Assembly (NCBI GenBank): GCA_949316495.1
Contig: OX439012.1
Location: 28,106,935 to 28,170,934, forward strand
Origin: Amphiduros pacificus
Lineage: Eukaryota; Annelida; Polychaeta; Phyllodocida; Hesionidae
Length of the DNA: 64,000 nucleotides
Reading direction: 5' to 3'
Positions 11,640-24,565 of this stretch are shown piece by piece. Position 1 is the stretch's first letter; every line of letters begins with the position of its first letter. Both the position numbers and the translations under genes were made by a program. The notes below the pieces were generated by a model that made no database searches, was not told the DNA's origin, and saw only the letters and a list, made by a program, of their open reading frames with translations.

Positions 11640-12570
11640 CTTTTATGCATCTCAATAATCATAGATTTCATAAAGTGGTAAACAATTTGATTAAAAATAA
11701 TTACGATATTGCAGCAAAAGTGTCTGAACTAGTAAGTAAAATCATAATCATCCCAAATCATAATGAACTCATAATGAATTTTCATCCAATTGGCAATTGT
11801 GGCATGGATATCAGATTCAATTGTTCCATACCTTCCTGATTGCATTCGATCATTACCGTTATAATATGGAATTAATGAGTTCTGCCCAATTACACAATCT
11901 GATTTGCAGTTTACACAAACACCATTATTGCATAAGCGGATCTTTGAATCAAATGTGACCACTAACATTATCACAGTGGTCAATCTGATCTTAGGTTTGG
12001 TATTATTGGGTTTTATTGGCATATTGTTTTACAGACTTCAAAAATTGGTTGTCCTGACATTAGCTCTTCAGAGTCAAATAACTCGGGAACTCGGAACTAT
12101 CACCAGTTAGCCTGGCAACCTCCTCCAAAAAGTCCTGATGCTTCCCTACATACAGATGTGCCGGTACCAATTGATAAATCTCTGCTACATGATGTTTCTT
12201 CAAGTATCTTGTGGCTAATATTTGATACTGATAATGCTTCTATTGCATACAATTGGAATCATTTTAAGACCAAAACGTCAATTATACTGATGCAAGCTAG
12301 CTGTGTAGGCCCTGTCCCTATAAGTGCATGGGTCCAGAGCTGTCTCCTAAGAATACATCTCCCCTTTGAACTAACCCAATTTGTGGGGTCAAATTGGGTG
12401 TTTGAGCCGATCTGTAATCCAGGAAGAATTAGGTCGGCTCTGACTGTCTTCTGACCTCTCGGCTGGCATATATATGCTGGTGGGCTGGGGACAGGAAGGC
12501 AGACTTGGCTGGACCTTACAACAATATTGTTCAGTCAAATAAAGAGAGATCAAAAATCTTCCACTATGTC
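11640..12570 (+). mobile_element. Possible fossil retroelement 3' end (membrane-protein scrap plus LTR-like tail)
   Basis: Short broken frames include a strongly hydrophobic membrane segment (NIITVVNLILGLVLLGFIGI near 11960-12020). Downstream, 12301-12570 has an LTR-like layout with a TATA-like CATATATATG near 12467 and an AATAAAG polyadenylation signal near 12539. The membrane segment could be the end of an envelope-type protein or an unrelated relic. It is broken and looks old. The family is not identifiable by eye. Confidence 0.25.
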
Positions 12571-14423
12571 ACTCTGTGTCACTAACATATGGAAGCATTA
12601 TCATTGACGGACAATCAATTGTTGCACATGGTTAACTGTATCCCTTCAAACAACAGAGTCTGTCTTAAGTTTTAATGAGATGTGATTTTTAATGCATTTC
12701 ATTAAAATGTTTGCTTGAGATTTTATAGGTACATTAGAAGTTGATATCAGAGGAAAATGTGATTTTTAATTTTTTTCATTAACATATTTGTTTGAGGAGG
12801 CATTTTATATTGCAACTGAAGTTTAATGAAAGAGGAAAATTTGGGATCCATATCTCTGTAATTGCGCATCATAATGTTATACATATGGAAAATGAGAAAT
12901 GCGAGAGTCAATTTGCTCCATTATATGACAACTTTGCATAATGGATGGGTTTGTGAATCAAATTTTCTGACATCAAACATATAAGGAATGCGGCTACAAA
13001 TACAACTGCAGGGCAATGTTATATTGATGCTGTATAGAAACTAAATGAAGCATCTGCTCTCAAAAGAATAACTTGCTAAAAATAAAGAATATGCACTGAT
13101 TGATAGGACAAGAACAATGGTTAGAAAGGTTGCAGTTTTAGGGGATTAATTTCGCATGAAAATATCAAATCATATACAATGGACCTTGTGAGCTGTATAC
13201 GGAAAATATTATTAGTCACGTGACATGATGGATGGGAGGGAAAAAAATGATCTGGAAACAATCCTGGGTACACAACTGTGGAAATATCCTCCATAAAAGG
13301 ACTTCTCTCTGATATCAGTCCCTGTATTAAAAGGTATAAAGCTGCGCACAGGATCGGTCGCAAGTCATCAGTATTCATAAACATCTGGCTGTCCACTGAT
13401 TGGTGAACGAATATGAATATATATATTTTTTGTACTCACAGTTGTACCGATTGGTCACTTGGGAAATTCCAAATTTAGAATGGTATAAAATGTAGGGCAA
13501 TGAGTGCAGAGGTAGTAACTGAATACCTATGTAATGCAGAGTAAAAACTTGTTCTCGGGCTAATCCTTGTTCGTGTGTCTCTGAACACCTATAGCTATGA
13601 AATAAAAATCATGCAGGGTGGACAAGATGGGAACAAGATGGGAACAAGGGTCAATGTTCTGTACCTTAGCACCGTGGTATGTGCCACTTTAATTGTTGGT
13701 GGAAAGGGTTTATATGTTGCTTATCGTTACATTATCTCTAACATATCATGACGAGACCAGCTTGGTACATACATAAAGAACAAAAAACAAAGGATTAACC
13801 CTTTAAATGAGAAATTGTAGGGTTAGTACAAGTGACAGGTGTCGATGACATCAGCGAGAATGAGTGACATAGCGCACGTAACGGGTGCAGAGCACTTTCA
13901 GTGACATTTAATATTGGCCGTGTTCAACTTCCATTTCATTTTGGATGGATAGACAGAGATTCAGCATTTTTAAGCAAATCCAATACCCTGGGACATTTTA
14001 ATGGCTGAGGTGGAAACAATCAAATGGACCCAAGTTCTGTCATGTATCACAAATAGAATTATCCAAATAGTAAAAGGGGTCATAGGCCATTTTAATGATT
14101 GGCCACTTTTAGTGATGTGTTTCACAGACATATTCATAAAAGGATTTCACTAACTTCCTCATATTGTTCAGAAAAGTCAAATACATGAGATTTTTTAGAA
14201 ATACATCAGCTACTAAATGTTATAACCCAATTGACTCTACATTCAATATATTTTTTATTATATTTTTTTTAATCAATTCTATTCATGACTAATTTTCTCA
14301 TATTTTTCAGGGAATATTTCTTCTTTTTTAGGTCTTATTATGATAAGAGCAACTTATTGCTGATTAATTTCTGAAATTAGATCAATTTATCTAATACCTC
14401 AAAAATAAATGTGAGGTCAAATT
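12571..14423. other. Intergenic with dispersed-repeat pieces
   Basis: No gene seen. A segment around 13290-13420 (GGACTTCTCTCTGATATCAG ... CTGATTGGTGAACGAATATG) is a diverged copy of 57845-57970, so it is a dispersed repeat. Around 13745-13815 there is a short piece like the SINE body (ATGACGAGACC ... TTAACCCTTTA). The remainder is unassigned. Confidence 0.5.
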
Positions 14424-14517
14424 AAAGTCCGTCAATTTGTCACTTTTGTAACCCTACCGATTTAAGCTATTGTTAATATTTTAAGCTTCATAATAAATCT
14501 TGAAATTGACGGACTTT
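14424..14517. mobile_element. 94-bp mini inverted-repeat element
   Basis: AAAGTCCGTCAATTT at 14424-14438 is matched perfectly in reverse by AAATTGACGGACTTT at 14503-14517. The 64 bp between is unrelated AT-rich sequence. The layout suggests a very small MITE-like element, or an RNA hairpin if transcribed. No clear target-site duplication was resolved because both flanks are A/T homopolymeric. Confidence 0.5.
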
Positions 14518-14824
14518 TTTTTCAATTTCTTTTTAGTATTAATGTGTTTTTCTGTCCAGTATTCTATATATTTTCATAAACTAACCCCCAATAAGTTGGC
14601 ATTTCTATATTATTTAAAAAAACCTAAGTATTATAGTATTTTCCTCTGTTTTCCCTTATAGATTGACACTAAACTATAAATTGCTCTCAAATTGTTAATT
14701 ATGAACAGATTTTGATGAATAAGGACTCTACGAGCTCGTATTCGAAAGATGTAGATGATAGGATAATAAAACATGAAGATAATTTCGCGGAAATAGACTT
14801 TCTATTTTCAAGGTCATTGAAAGT

Positions 14825-15465
14825 TCACTTCAAGGTCACTGGCAATATTTGATCCAAATAGCCTAAGAAGGTTGAAATTCGATCACATATCATTTGTATA
14901 TGTATTCTGAGTAGTAGAAAAGTTATATCCCTATGTCTGCCATTTCTAGTGATGGAGATCAGATGCTTCTTGTCCATTAGGTATGACCGGATCCAGGCAA
15001 GGGGATGACCACTGACCTTGACAGTGCATCTTGATTCCATTCTATAAAGCAGTATTTGATGGTCAATGGTATCAAAAGCAGCTGAGAAGTATAGCAGTAG
15101 TAGAATTACTGACTTTCCGTTGCCAAGATCACACAGGATATCATTTTGCACCCCAGCAGGGCAGTTTTAGTGCTATGATTTTCTTTGCTTTGATTGGAAT
15201 TTGTCAGTAAGTCCATTCCTTACTAGATGAGGAACCAGTTGGTCAGCAATTGCCCTTTCAGTAAGTTTGGAAATGTAGGTTTTGTTTGATACAGGTCTGT
15301 AATTCTTCTCAATAAGTTCTAGACTTAGTTTCGTCAGAAGAGGTGCAATAATGGCAATTTTCATATTTTCTGGTACTGCTGCATCAGACAATGATTTGTT
15401 TATGATGGCAGTAATGATGGGCAGGAGGTCATCTATGACGGACCATGGACTCTTTAAAGCATACA
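14825..15465 (-). mobile_element. CR1/L2-like LINE reverse-transcriptase fragment
   Basis: The minus strand first encodes SPWSVIDDLLPIITAIINKS, then PLLTKLSLELIEKNYRPVSN and ISKLTERAIADQLVPHLVRN (15465-15175). A shifted frame continues with FSAAFDTIDHQILLYRMESR and PLAWIRSYLMD (15125-14985). These are the N-terminal reverse-transcriptase blocks of a CR1/L2-type LINE in the correct order. The copy is broken by at least one frameshift and several stops and ends before the YADD block, though related peptides suggest a 3' truncation of that part. Upstream linker sequence of the same LINE type lies at 16895-17150. Confidence 0.75.
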
Positions 15466-16894
15466 TAAACATATAGAATTGAAAATATTTATTGGAAACC
15501 AAGAAAATATGAAAATTATTAACTTTATACACAAAAAAAAGATGAAATCTTCATATTTGGGGCAGTTTTGGAGTGATATGAAAATCTGATGGGCCTGGGG
15601 ATCACGGAGTGGCAACCTACAAACAAGCGGATCGCCATGGAGATTTGTTCGTTTCGTTTCTCGGATTTCGACATAGGGAGTCTGAAAAGCTAAGATAGTG
15701 GGTGGTTTAATATCTGACATTTATATGTGCCATTTCAAATCTCTATGTATACAACTCAAGGGATGAAAGCTTGAATCACAACATTAGAACATTGCTGCAG
15801 AAATATCTGATTAAAGTTTCTAAAGGTAGTTTAATATCAAAACTGTGATCCTATAACTGTGCTGTCCTATCTATTCCATGATTTCCATTGGTGAAAACTT
15901 ACCCAAACATTGCATGCATTGATATTTTTCACTAAATGTCAGTCTTCTTGTATAAAAAACAGTGAAAGCCTGTGATCCAATGGAGGAAAATTCTATTTAT
16001 AGTTAAAAAATAAACCAAATACAAATATCCCTTGTGGAGTTCCCTAACTGAATGCCAGGTGTCTCAGCATGTTTAGTACAAGTGTTCTTGAAGGTCTGGT
16101 GACATTGGGTTTCAGTAGGGGCCAACCTGCCTTCCCCTTTCTTCCGCAATGCAATCACTGGTCTTTTGTTTTTTCTTTACAAGAGGGAAATTTAAACTCA
16201 TCGAAGAAATAGTTGGACTATATAAAGGGTATGTTTGATATCCATGATAAATTGGTTGTTTTCAGGGCAGCAAGACAGTAATATTATTATAAGTTTAGGA
16301 CATGTGGAACATTTTATACAGACTTTTAAACATGTGCTTCTTTCAAAAGAGATGCATGAGTTTTCATGCCCTTAGTTCTTATATAGAAAAGAGACATGGG
16401 CTGACGTGAGTTTTATTACCATTTGGTTTGCAGAGAGCTTGTGTTGCAGATCAGCTATAAATATATGTGCAGTTATTACACAAAATCTTCCATTCCTCAT
16501 GTCCGTGATGCTTGTTTAACACAGATATGTGCGAAGTAAGTATATAGTATCTCTTTAATATCTCAATACCCCTAAACTACATATTTATTCAGGTCTGTGA
16601 GTCCGCTACTCCGGATCTGTGTCCGTATTATAGTATTTACCCATCTATGAGGTCATGTAGTAGTGTGGGGATGGGATCTAGCTCATATGACTTATTATCT
16701 GCCTTTTTCACCAGCATTGCCAGTTGTTAAAGGCACAAACCAATTAAGCCCTAAGCGGATAGGTAGAGACTGAGTGTCCTTGGCTGTAGTGCCACCCGGT
16801 GGATGATTTGCACAAACTTGCACAAACTTGTTTTCTTTTTTCAATGTGAAGACTTGTATTTTTCATCTTTCTCTCAAGTCTTCTCATGAGAGAC
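15466..16894. other. Unassigned DNA between two LINE pieces
   Basis: About 1.4 kb lies between the linker and reverse-transcriptase parts of what looks like one LINE. It may be an insertion or rearrangement. No second element's ends or coding motifs were recognised in it. A small direct duplication (GAGAGACCTC...CATGAGAGACCTC) sits at 16888-16915, at its right edge. Confidence 0.4.
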
Positions 16895-17150
16895 CTCCTC
16901 TCATGAGAGACCTCTCATGCTTGATTTGGTCATTCATCCAAAGCACTAGCTTGCGTTGGGTCACATTAGCTTTTTTTAGAGGGGCAATTTTATCCATTAA
17001 GGATGTTAGCTTCTTATCATAGTAATCCACCATATATATAGGTATAGATGTCCCTGACTAGAGGCTTCACATGTCATGGACCTGAGGTCATCCTTAAGGG
17101 AGTTCAGATCAATTCTTTTAAAATCCCTGTACTTAATGGATTTTTTTAGA
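16860..17150 (-). mobile_element. LINE endonuclease-RT linker fragment
   Basis: The minus strand encodes YRDFKRIDLNSLKDDLR, then, after a shift of frame near 17025, DYYDKKLTSLMDKIAPLKKA and LVLWMNDQIKHERSLMR. The tyrosine-rich start, the 'L..L.DK.APLK' block and the 'W.n..ik' block are typical of the segment between endonuclease and reverse transcriptase in CR1/L2-like LINEs. It is probably the 5' neighbour of the fragment at 14825-15465. Confidence 0.65.
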
Positions 17151-17618
17151 GTTTAGGCGGTACAATATATCATGGTAAGATACTCTCCATAGCAGATCCA
17201 GGATTTATACCTGGCTCTGCCAGTAAACTCTTTGTATGAGTGCCCAGAGGCCACACCCAGTTCAAGCAGCCAGTAGACAATGAGTCAAATATTTCATCAC
17301 ATGGGGTTACATGGCCAATTGGTGTCACAACAACAAATGAGAATTTAGTGACATGATTTTTGTGTCTGACAAAATAGTCAGACAAAATCGATATCAGGGG
17401 ATGGACCATTAATCCTCAAGGGAGGAGGAGGAAAAAATCTACATGAGCCAACCAAATGGCCAACCCTATGGTTTTGCATGCTAATTATGAGCGGAACAAA
17501 TCTATGCAAGGAATAATGTATTTCAGCAATACCAACATGGATTGTATCGTTTCTAGTTGTTAGGAGAATTCATCAATCCTTATATTAACACATACCTACA
17601 AACAACACTCAACAAGTC
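17151..17618. other. Left flank of the env-bearing element
   Basis: No gene recognised. It ends in the target-site copy ACAT at 17619-17622. Confidence 0.4.
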
Positions 17619-17622
17619 ACAT

Positions 17623-17815
17623 TGTAAAGTCCACCATATTACACCTAATTAAAATATCTCTAATTAAGTAATTAATTATGAGATTATCAAATATATATAT
17701 ATCTATTGTATTATTATAGGATCGTATTTGTAAGAGTCCAGTCAGTCTTAGTACATTTAGAAACAGTTGGGATCCATTAGAATCTGCAAACAAAAGCAAG
17801 ATTTGGGTGTAACGT
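17623..17815 (+). repeat. Left LTR portion of the env-bearing element
   Basis: Matches the start of the right LTR at 24566 almost perfectly over its length, apart from small length differences. It begins TGTAAAGTCCACC and contains the TA-rich tract near 17688. Confidence 0.85.
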
Positions 17816-17826
17816 AGCAGCAATTA

Positions 17827-18558
17827 GTGGCGCACATCAGGACGCAATTTTTGAGTACTCATGAGGCAGACAAATTGAGAGACGAGGTCCAATCCGTGAA
17901 AGAGACCGCATACGAGGGCACACCATCATACAACAGGAGATTCAGAAAAGCAGCCGATTTGGGGTATCCGCCCGGAAATAGAAACCCAGACCAGGAGCGG
18001 GTGTTAAAGGAAGCATATCTGAGGGGACTCAGAGACCGCCACCTGGTGGAGAGGTTGGTTCGGGAAGGAAGACCGGACACATTCCAAAACGCTATTGATC
18101 TGACGGCACAATATCTGTCGGACGAATATCTAATCCACAGGGCGCTGGACGGTGCGGGACCAGATGAGAGAGGAGAGACACCGATGGAGGTGGGCGCCTC
18201 CCCTCAAACGCCCACAGCAGAGATGATGGGGCAGATAAGGGAGCTAACTCGTAAGGTAGGTGGGCTTACCACACAATTTAACCAACTTTGTGCTGCCCAG
18301 AAAAACAGTGGCGTGTATAGGGAGAGTAGGAAACAGAAATCTCCCGGTCAGGTTAGGCCACCTTTAAGATGGACAGCAGATGGGTTACCCATTTGTGCCG
18401 AATGTAATCGACCAGGTCACATGGCCAGGGACCATAGACAGGGGGTCCAAAGAAAACAAGGGACCAAGGGACCAAGGGGCCGTGGTCAAGGTGAGGCAGT
18501 GCCACCTAGGAACAGGGGCTTTGGCAAGAACCCAGTTAACCGGGGTAATTTAAACTAG
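17827..18558 (+). mobile_element. Gag part of the env-bearing element (fossil)
   Basis: A charged, helix-rich region resembling the C-terminal half of a Ty3/gypsy capsid is followed by a zinc-knuckle-like segment (CAECNRPGH) and a basic, Gly/Arg/Gln-rich tail. This order is that of capsid end and nucleocapsid. It lies directly after the left LTR portion and is followed by pol in a -1 relative frame. Confidence 0.8.
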
Positions 18559-18599
18559 AGTCGGCCGGACAAGGAAACAGGAGAGATCGAAGATTATTT

Positions 18600-21500
18600 T
18601 TGAAACTTGATTTTGGACATAGTAAAATAACATTTTTGGTAGACACAGGGTCTAGCAGGACTCTTGTTCGGCAGGAGGAATATGTAAGATATTGTAGAAA
18701 TAAAAGGATTCAGCCCATTTTAAGGAAATCAGTAGAATTATGTTCGTTAACAGGGCAGCTTTTGAAAGTCCTTGGAGAAACAGAAATGCAGGAAGAAACA
18801 GGGAAAATTTTAAAGGTCATCATAGTTCAGGGTCTGACACATGCAGGAATACTGGGGATAGATGTGCTAGAGAAGAATAGTGTGTTGGATCTTGAGCATG
18901 AGAAACTCAGTTGGGATGGGACAGATTATCCATTAGTCCCGGAATTAGGACATAGTAGTGTCAATTCATTAAAGGAAACAGTGCCACCTATAAAAGGTAG
19001 CCTCATTGAAAAAGTGGTAATGGAAAATGAGGATATCTTTTCATCAAAGGGGGAGCCATTGGGTTGTTATCCGGAAGTGGAAATGAAAATCGAAACCACG
19101 GGACCTCCGATTAAACAACGTGCGTATCGATTACCGCTCAGGCGACGAGCGGCCGTAGAAAAAGAGATAAAAGAATTGCTACATCAAGGTATCATTCGTC
19201 CGTCTGAGTCGGCATGGGCATCACCTCTTGTAGTGGTAGATAAACCTGATGGGTCAGTGAGGTTATGCGTAAATTATATGAAATTAAATGCGGTAATACG
19301 AAAAGACGCCTATCCACTCCCGCTCATTAGAGATATATTAGATAACCTAGAGGGCGCAGTTATCTATAGCAAAATGGACCTGCGTAGCGGATTTTATCAA
19401 ATAAAAGTGGCTGAGGAGGACATTGAAAAGACCGCGTTTACTTGCCATTTAGGTCTATTTGAATATGTTCGCATGCCGATGGGTCTGTCTACCAGTCCAG
19501 CCGTTTTCCAGCGAGTAATGGAAAAAGTCCTATCAGGGCTCCTGGGAGTGGTGTGCTTAGTATATCTTGATGATGTGATCATCTTTGCGAAAAATGAGAA
19601 AGAGCACGCGGAAAGACTCAGGATGGTGTTTCAGAGGCTAAGAGAAAATGGCCTGATGCCAAAACCCTCAAAATGTGCTTTTGGTTTGGAAAAAATAGAT
19701 ATACTAGGATTTGAGGTAAGTAAGGATGGCGCAAGACCTGACCCGAAGAAAGTTGCAGCTATAGCTCAGCTCGAGAGACCCACCGATGTGAAGGGCATTA
19801 GAAGCTTCCTTGGCATGACAGGTTTTTATCGGCAGTCGATGCCCCATTATGCTCATCTTGCGGAGCCACTTATTGCTCTCACCCGCAAGGACAAACAAAC
19901 AAAAAAACCGGTACCATTCGTGTGGGGTCCTGAACAGGCTGTTGCCTTTCAGGCCCTCAAGGATCTTTTGGTCAGTGATCGAGTGATGGCCCTTCCCCAA
20001 AGAGACAAGCCCTACAAGCTTTTCACAGATGCGTGTGATTATGCCATTGGCGCCATTTTGTGTCAGACAGATAAACAGGGCATAGAACGACCTGTGGCGT
20101 ACTTATCACATCAGCTATCAGGTACCCAACGTAAATGGCCTACCATTCAGAAAGAGGCTTATGCAGTGGTATATGCCATAAAACAATTAAGACCATATCT
20201 GTGGGGAGCCTCATTCAGAGTTTTTACTGACCACAAGCCCTTGAGCTGTCTATTCACCAAGGACATTGCAAACACAAAAATCCAAAGATGGCAGGTCATG
20301 TTAGCAGAGTATGGAGCTAAAATTGAGTACAGGCGAGGCAAAGACAATATTCGAGCGGATATGTTAAGTAGAATCAAAGTAGCTGATGAAGTAGCCACCA
20401 TGGACACTGGAGAATGGGTTACGGAGGAGGATCTAGCAGAGGTACCTGGACTAGAACCACCTATCCTTCATGATCACCTTAACCTCAAAGCAGTTGCTGA
20501 GGAGCAAAAGCAAATGTGTGAGTGGACGGAGGCAAGGGATCCTGATGGAGGCTATGACATCATTAAGGGAAATCTCTATAGCACAACACGTCCCTACAAA
20601 TATGCATCAGACCATCCTCGTCTAGTTTTACTCGATAATTTCAGAACAGACATTATCACCAGAGCACACCTCGAAGTGGGCCACATGTCCACTTTGCCTA
20701 CAATGCGGAAGGTCCAGGAAGCTTATGTGTGGCCAGGAATGAAGGCTGACATAGCTGACCAGTTAGCCAAATGCCCTACATGTCTCGTGCATAGCAAACA
20801 CAGAGTACATGCTGAAATGGGTGAGATGCCCCTGGCAAAATACCCGATGCAAATCATTGGTGCAGATTTAATTGGACCAATGGTTACATCACCAGAGGGT
20901 AATAGCTATGCTCTAACAGTGATAGATCATTGCACAGGATGGGGGTAAGTGTATCCGATCAGAAATAAGAGCTCAGAAGCAGTAGCTGCTAAATTTCGCA
21001 AAGAGTTCTTCCCACGTCACGGGTATCCTGAGATTATAATTTCAGACCAAGGACAGGAATTTAACTCTTAGACCTTTGATCAATACCTGAAACAAGTTGG
21101 AGTGTCCCATCACAGAACCACACCCTACAATCCACAAGCAAATGGCAGGTGTGAAAGATTCAACCGATCGTTTAAAGCCATCCTCAATAAGCTTGTAAAT
21201 AATAATAGAGATGATTGGGAAGAAAGAGTGGCTGTGGCATTGTCGGCCTATAACAACACCACATCAACTGTAACCGGACACACGCCGATGTTTCTCATGA
21301 CAGGACGCCGGGGTCGCCTTCCACTCCAGTCCATGCTGGGAACACAGCAAACACTGGAGCCTCGCTTGCAGATACTGTCAGACGGTCTCCAAGCAGCACG
21401 TGCACTGACGGAACAGAGCCGACACTATAATAGGGAGAGATTAGCCCAGAAAGCAAATGCTGCAGACATCAAGGCAGGAGATTCTGTAGTGATCAGGGCA

Positions 21501-22055
21501 CAGGAACCGCTCACACTTACATCGAGGTGGGATCCTCATTGGGTAGTAACCCAGGTGAGAGGAAAAGTTGTATTCTTGAGACAACAAGAAACGGGGAAGA
21601 CTAAAGTCCTCAACCGTGACAAAGTTATGGTTGTGGACCCTGACATAAATTGGGAAGAGGTCAATCCCCGCCCAAAACGTCAGACCAACATCACCACTAA
21701 GATAATAGGCGTGAGACCGCGATTTGAGAATACGCAGTCCAATGAGATCAACCAACACAGGAGGGCATTAAAAAGGCAAAGGTCACATAGATCTACCAAT
21801 GCTCAAGGGGGGACACCACCCAAGAGACGAGGTCCAAGGGATAACGTCTTGGCACCCAATCATGTGCATAACAGGCAGCCATTAAAGAGGCATGCCTCTC
21901 CTGAAGTCTTGAACACGAGTAAGAGGTCAAGGCCATTTATACCAAGAGCAGCCAAAAGGCTGGCTGATTCTGCTCCAAGTGCAGAGGAGCAGAAAAAGGC
22001 AAGATATGACATAATTGCCTGTTTAAAAACCCTTTTAACAAGAATAAATGTTTAA
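18600..22055 (+). mobile_element. Pol part of the env-bearing element (fossil)
   Basis: Domains in order are those of Ty3/gypsy: aspartic protease (LVDTGSSRTL), reverse transcriptase (SKMDLRSGFYQIKV, LVYLDDVIIF), RNase H (LFTDACDYAIGAIL, FTDHKPL), integrase zinc region (HLEVGHMS with CPTC), integrase core and a basic C-terminal tail rich in Lys/Arg. The region is broken by a small number of breaks. Confidence 0.9.
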
Positions 22056-22419
22056 TTACATATATGTGAATTGACCTAAAAAGTCATCACAGATGCCAAA
22101 GGTATTAGCCTTATAATTCTGTACATAGATATATAAATATATAACCTTTTATTTACCCTGTATTTAAACTATATTTAACCACATACAAACCTGAATGGGA
22201 GATGGCCAAGCCACCCCACCTATTAATAAACATAAACTTTACAGACACTGAGTATTTGAGACCAGGGTTAACCCAGGGTCAAAGGTAATGACGTCATGAG
22301 AAATTTCCCAGTACAGGAAGTGACGTTGCACATAGCCACAAACGTAGACACTACGCAGAGAAGATATGATTACACTCTGATGAAATACCCTTGAGGCATA
22401 AACCGGATGAGGGAGCAAA

Positions 22420-24258
22420 ATGGTGAACATGAAGTATGTTACCACCCTGCTGATATGGGAGATATTGGAAATATGCTTAGCAGAAAATGGGAGGACCAAT
22501 CCAGCCCAGCCGGTGCGCAACGGCTTGGTAGTTCGAGAGGGTGATGATCTTAGAATAATATCCGCGAGATGGGATCTTCTTGTGGTGCTGGACGCCCCGG
22601 TCCCTCCTCATGGATATAATGAGAGACTCATTCAGGTAAAAGACCTATTAATGAAAGGCTGGCAGAAATTCCGTTATGGGAGCATAATACATGGAACCTT
22701 CGCAGATAGGCTGAAAAGAATTGAACTTCCGAAACAACAAATGAGAAGGAAGAGAGGTTTATTGAATGCAGGAGGCTCCATTCTTCATTTTCTGTTCGGA
22801 GTGACAACCGATCATGAGATGAAACGATACAAGCGGGTATTAGTGTCTATGAAGAAGGGACTTAATGCTATGGTCCATGTGACGACAGAGATGACCACAG
22901 CTGTGAATCAATCACGGATGTATATCCAGGAAAACAGGGACAAGATTAATGAGATAATTGTGCACGAAACAGAACTTGACAGACTGTTGAAGGCAGTCAG
23001 TTCAAACTTGGTTATTTTAGAGTGGAGGGTACGCACCCTAGAATTTCGAAATGAAATGGATCGAGTGATCACAGCGCTGGAACTAATCCATAAATTGTAC
23101 CAGGAACAATGGAGTTTCTACAACGGGCAGCGAGCAGCCCTGGAGATAGGTCGATTAAGCGAAGATTTGCTTACGCCTAAAATGCTCAATGAAATACTGC
23201 AAGAAGCTGCCGTGGCAGGCTTCACCGCAGTACAGGACATACATTGGTATTACCAATCATTGGAGGTAGAGCCAGTGTGGAAGGAAGGACACGATTTATT
23301 GTACAAAGTCGAAATACCACTTGTGGCGAAAACGCAATATATATTGTATTATATTTCCGCATTTCCGGTTCCGTATGCCAATACCAACATAAGTGTGGCA
23401 TTAGAGGTAGGAGGTGTATTTGGGTTTGATACGGGGACGGGGGACATTTTAGTTCCTCACTCTTGTCTGGGCAGAAAACCAATAGTATGTAAGTCAGGGC
23501 CTTTATATAGAAGGGGAATGTTATCCTGTCCCAGAGCTATCTTGACCGGGGCCATAAAACCAAGAGATCACTGCACCATCAATGTCACAAAAGGGGTTCA
23601 AGGGTCATTTATTAGAGAAATAGGGGAAAATCAGTATATTTTATCTACCCGGGGAGAGACCATTATAGAAAGGTGTCAGGGTAAATCGGAAGAACAATAT
23701 TCTCTAATAGCGCAGGTATATGTTGTAGATGTAAAAGCCACTTGTGACATTGAGGGCAAGGGTTGGTTAATAAAAGGTTTGCTCACCAGTAACCTAACAG
23801 AACGAGTTACGGTGCCTCAAATAAATTGGCATATCGATTTTAATCTAACAGACACTTTATCATCAAAACAGGCCAAAGAACTGTTTGTTTCTAGGACTCC
23901 ACAGCGGTTAGCGGCAGTTCCAGGGGTGTATATCAGACAGCCCACAGAGACGGACATGGATTTGTATGGAACTATTAAAGACCATGGAACACTGCCTGTG
24001 GTATCTATTTTGATGTTAGGAGTGTTATTTTACATCGTATATAAACTGTGTGTGAAATATCAGGTAACAGGGAGGCTACGGACAGCAATAATTGCAAAGC
24101 TGTCTCCTTGTGAGCCAAAATCGGTGTCAGAAGGTCCAACCCAAGAACCAGAGACATCGCCACAGCATTCCCCGGTGGGAAGACCTACTGTGACAGCTAT
24201 TCCTTTAACTTTTAAATGGCCAACTACCACCACAAATCAGCCAGAGGCTGATAAATAA
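22420..24258 (+). mobile_element. F-type envelope part of the env-bearing element (fossil)
   Basis: A 612-codon frame beginning with a hydrophobic signal-like N-terminus. A furin-type site RRKR (residues 109-112) is followed at once by a glycine-rich fusion-peptide-like segment (GLLNAGGSILHFLFG), then a long helical region, a Cys-containing ectodomain and a membrane anchor at about residues 525-547. The cleavage site plus 'GLxNxxGSIxxxLFG' block is the hallmark of F-type envelopes of errantiviruses and baculoviruses. Confidence 0.85.
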
Positions 24259-24565
24259 CTGAAAAATTTATATGTTCTTATATCTAAATATCTAAATGTT
24301 TTTATATTTTACCATGTATTGTGTCTCTATTTTCTCAGTTCCGAGTTGGACGAGAGAAGGATCAATTCGGCGGTAAATTAATTGTATGTACTTTTCAAGC
24401 GGACAATGGACCTCACCAGCTCATGTGAGTCAGACTGGAGAAACCGAGCGCAATGTTTTACTTATTTTATTTTAAGAACATTTAACAGTAAATTTACTTT
24501 GGTGGACTTAAGTTTTATTATACTGTTACAATTTTTGGGAAAAATCTTGTATGGGGGGTAACGAT

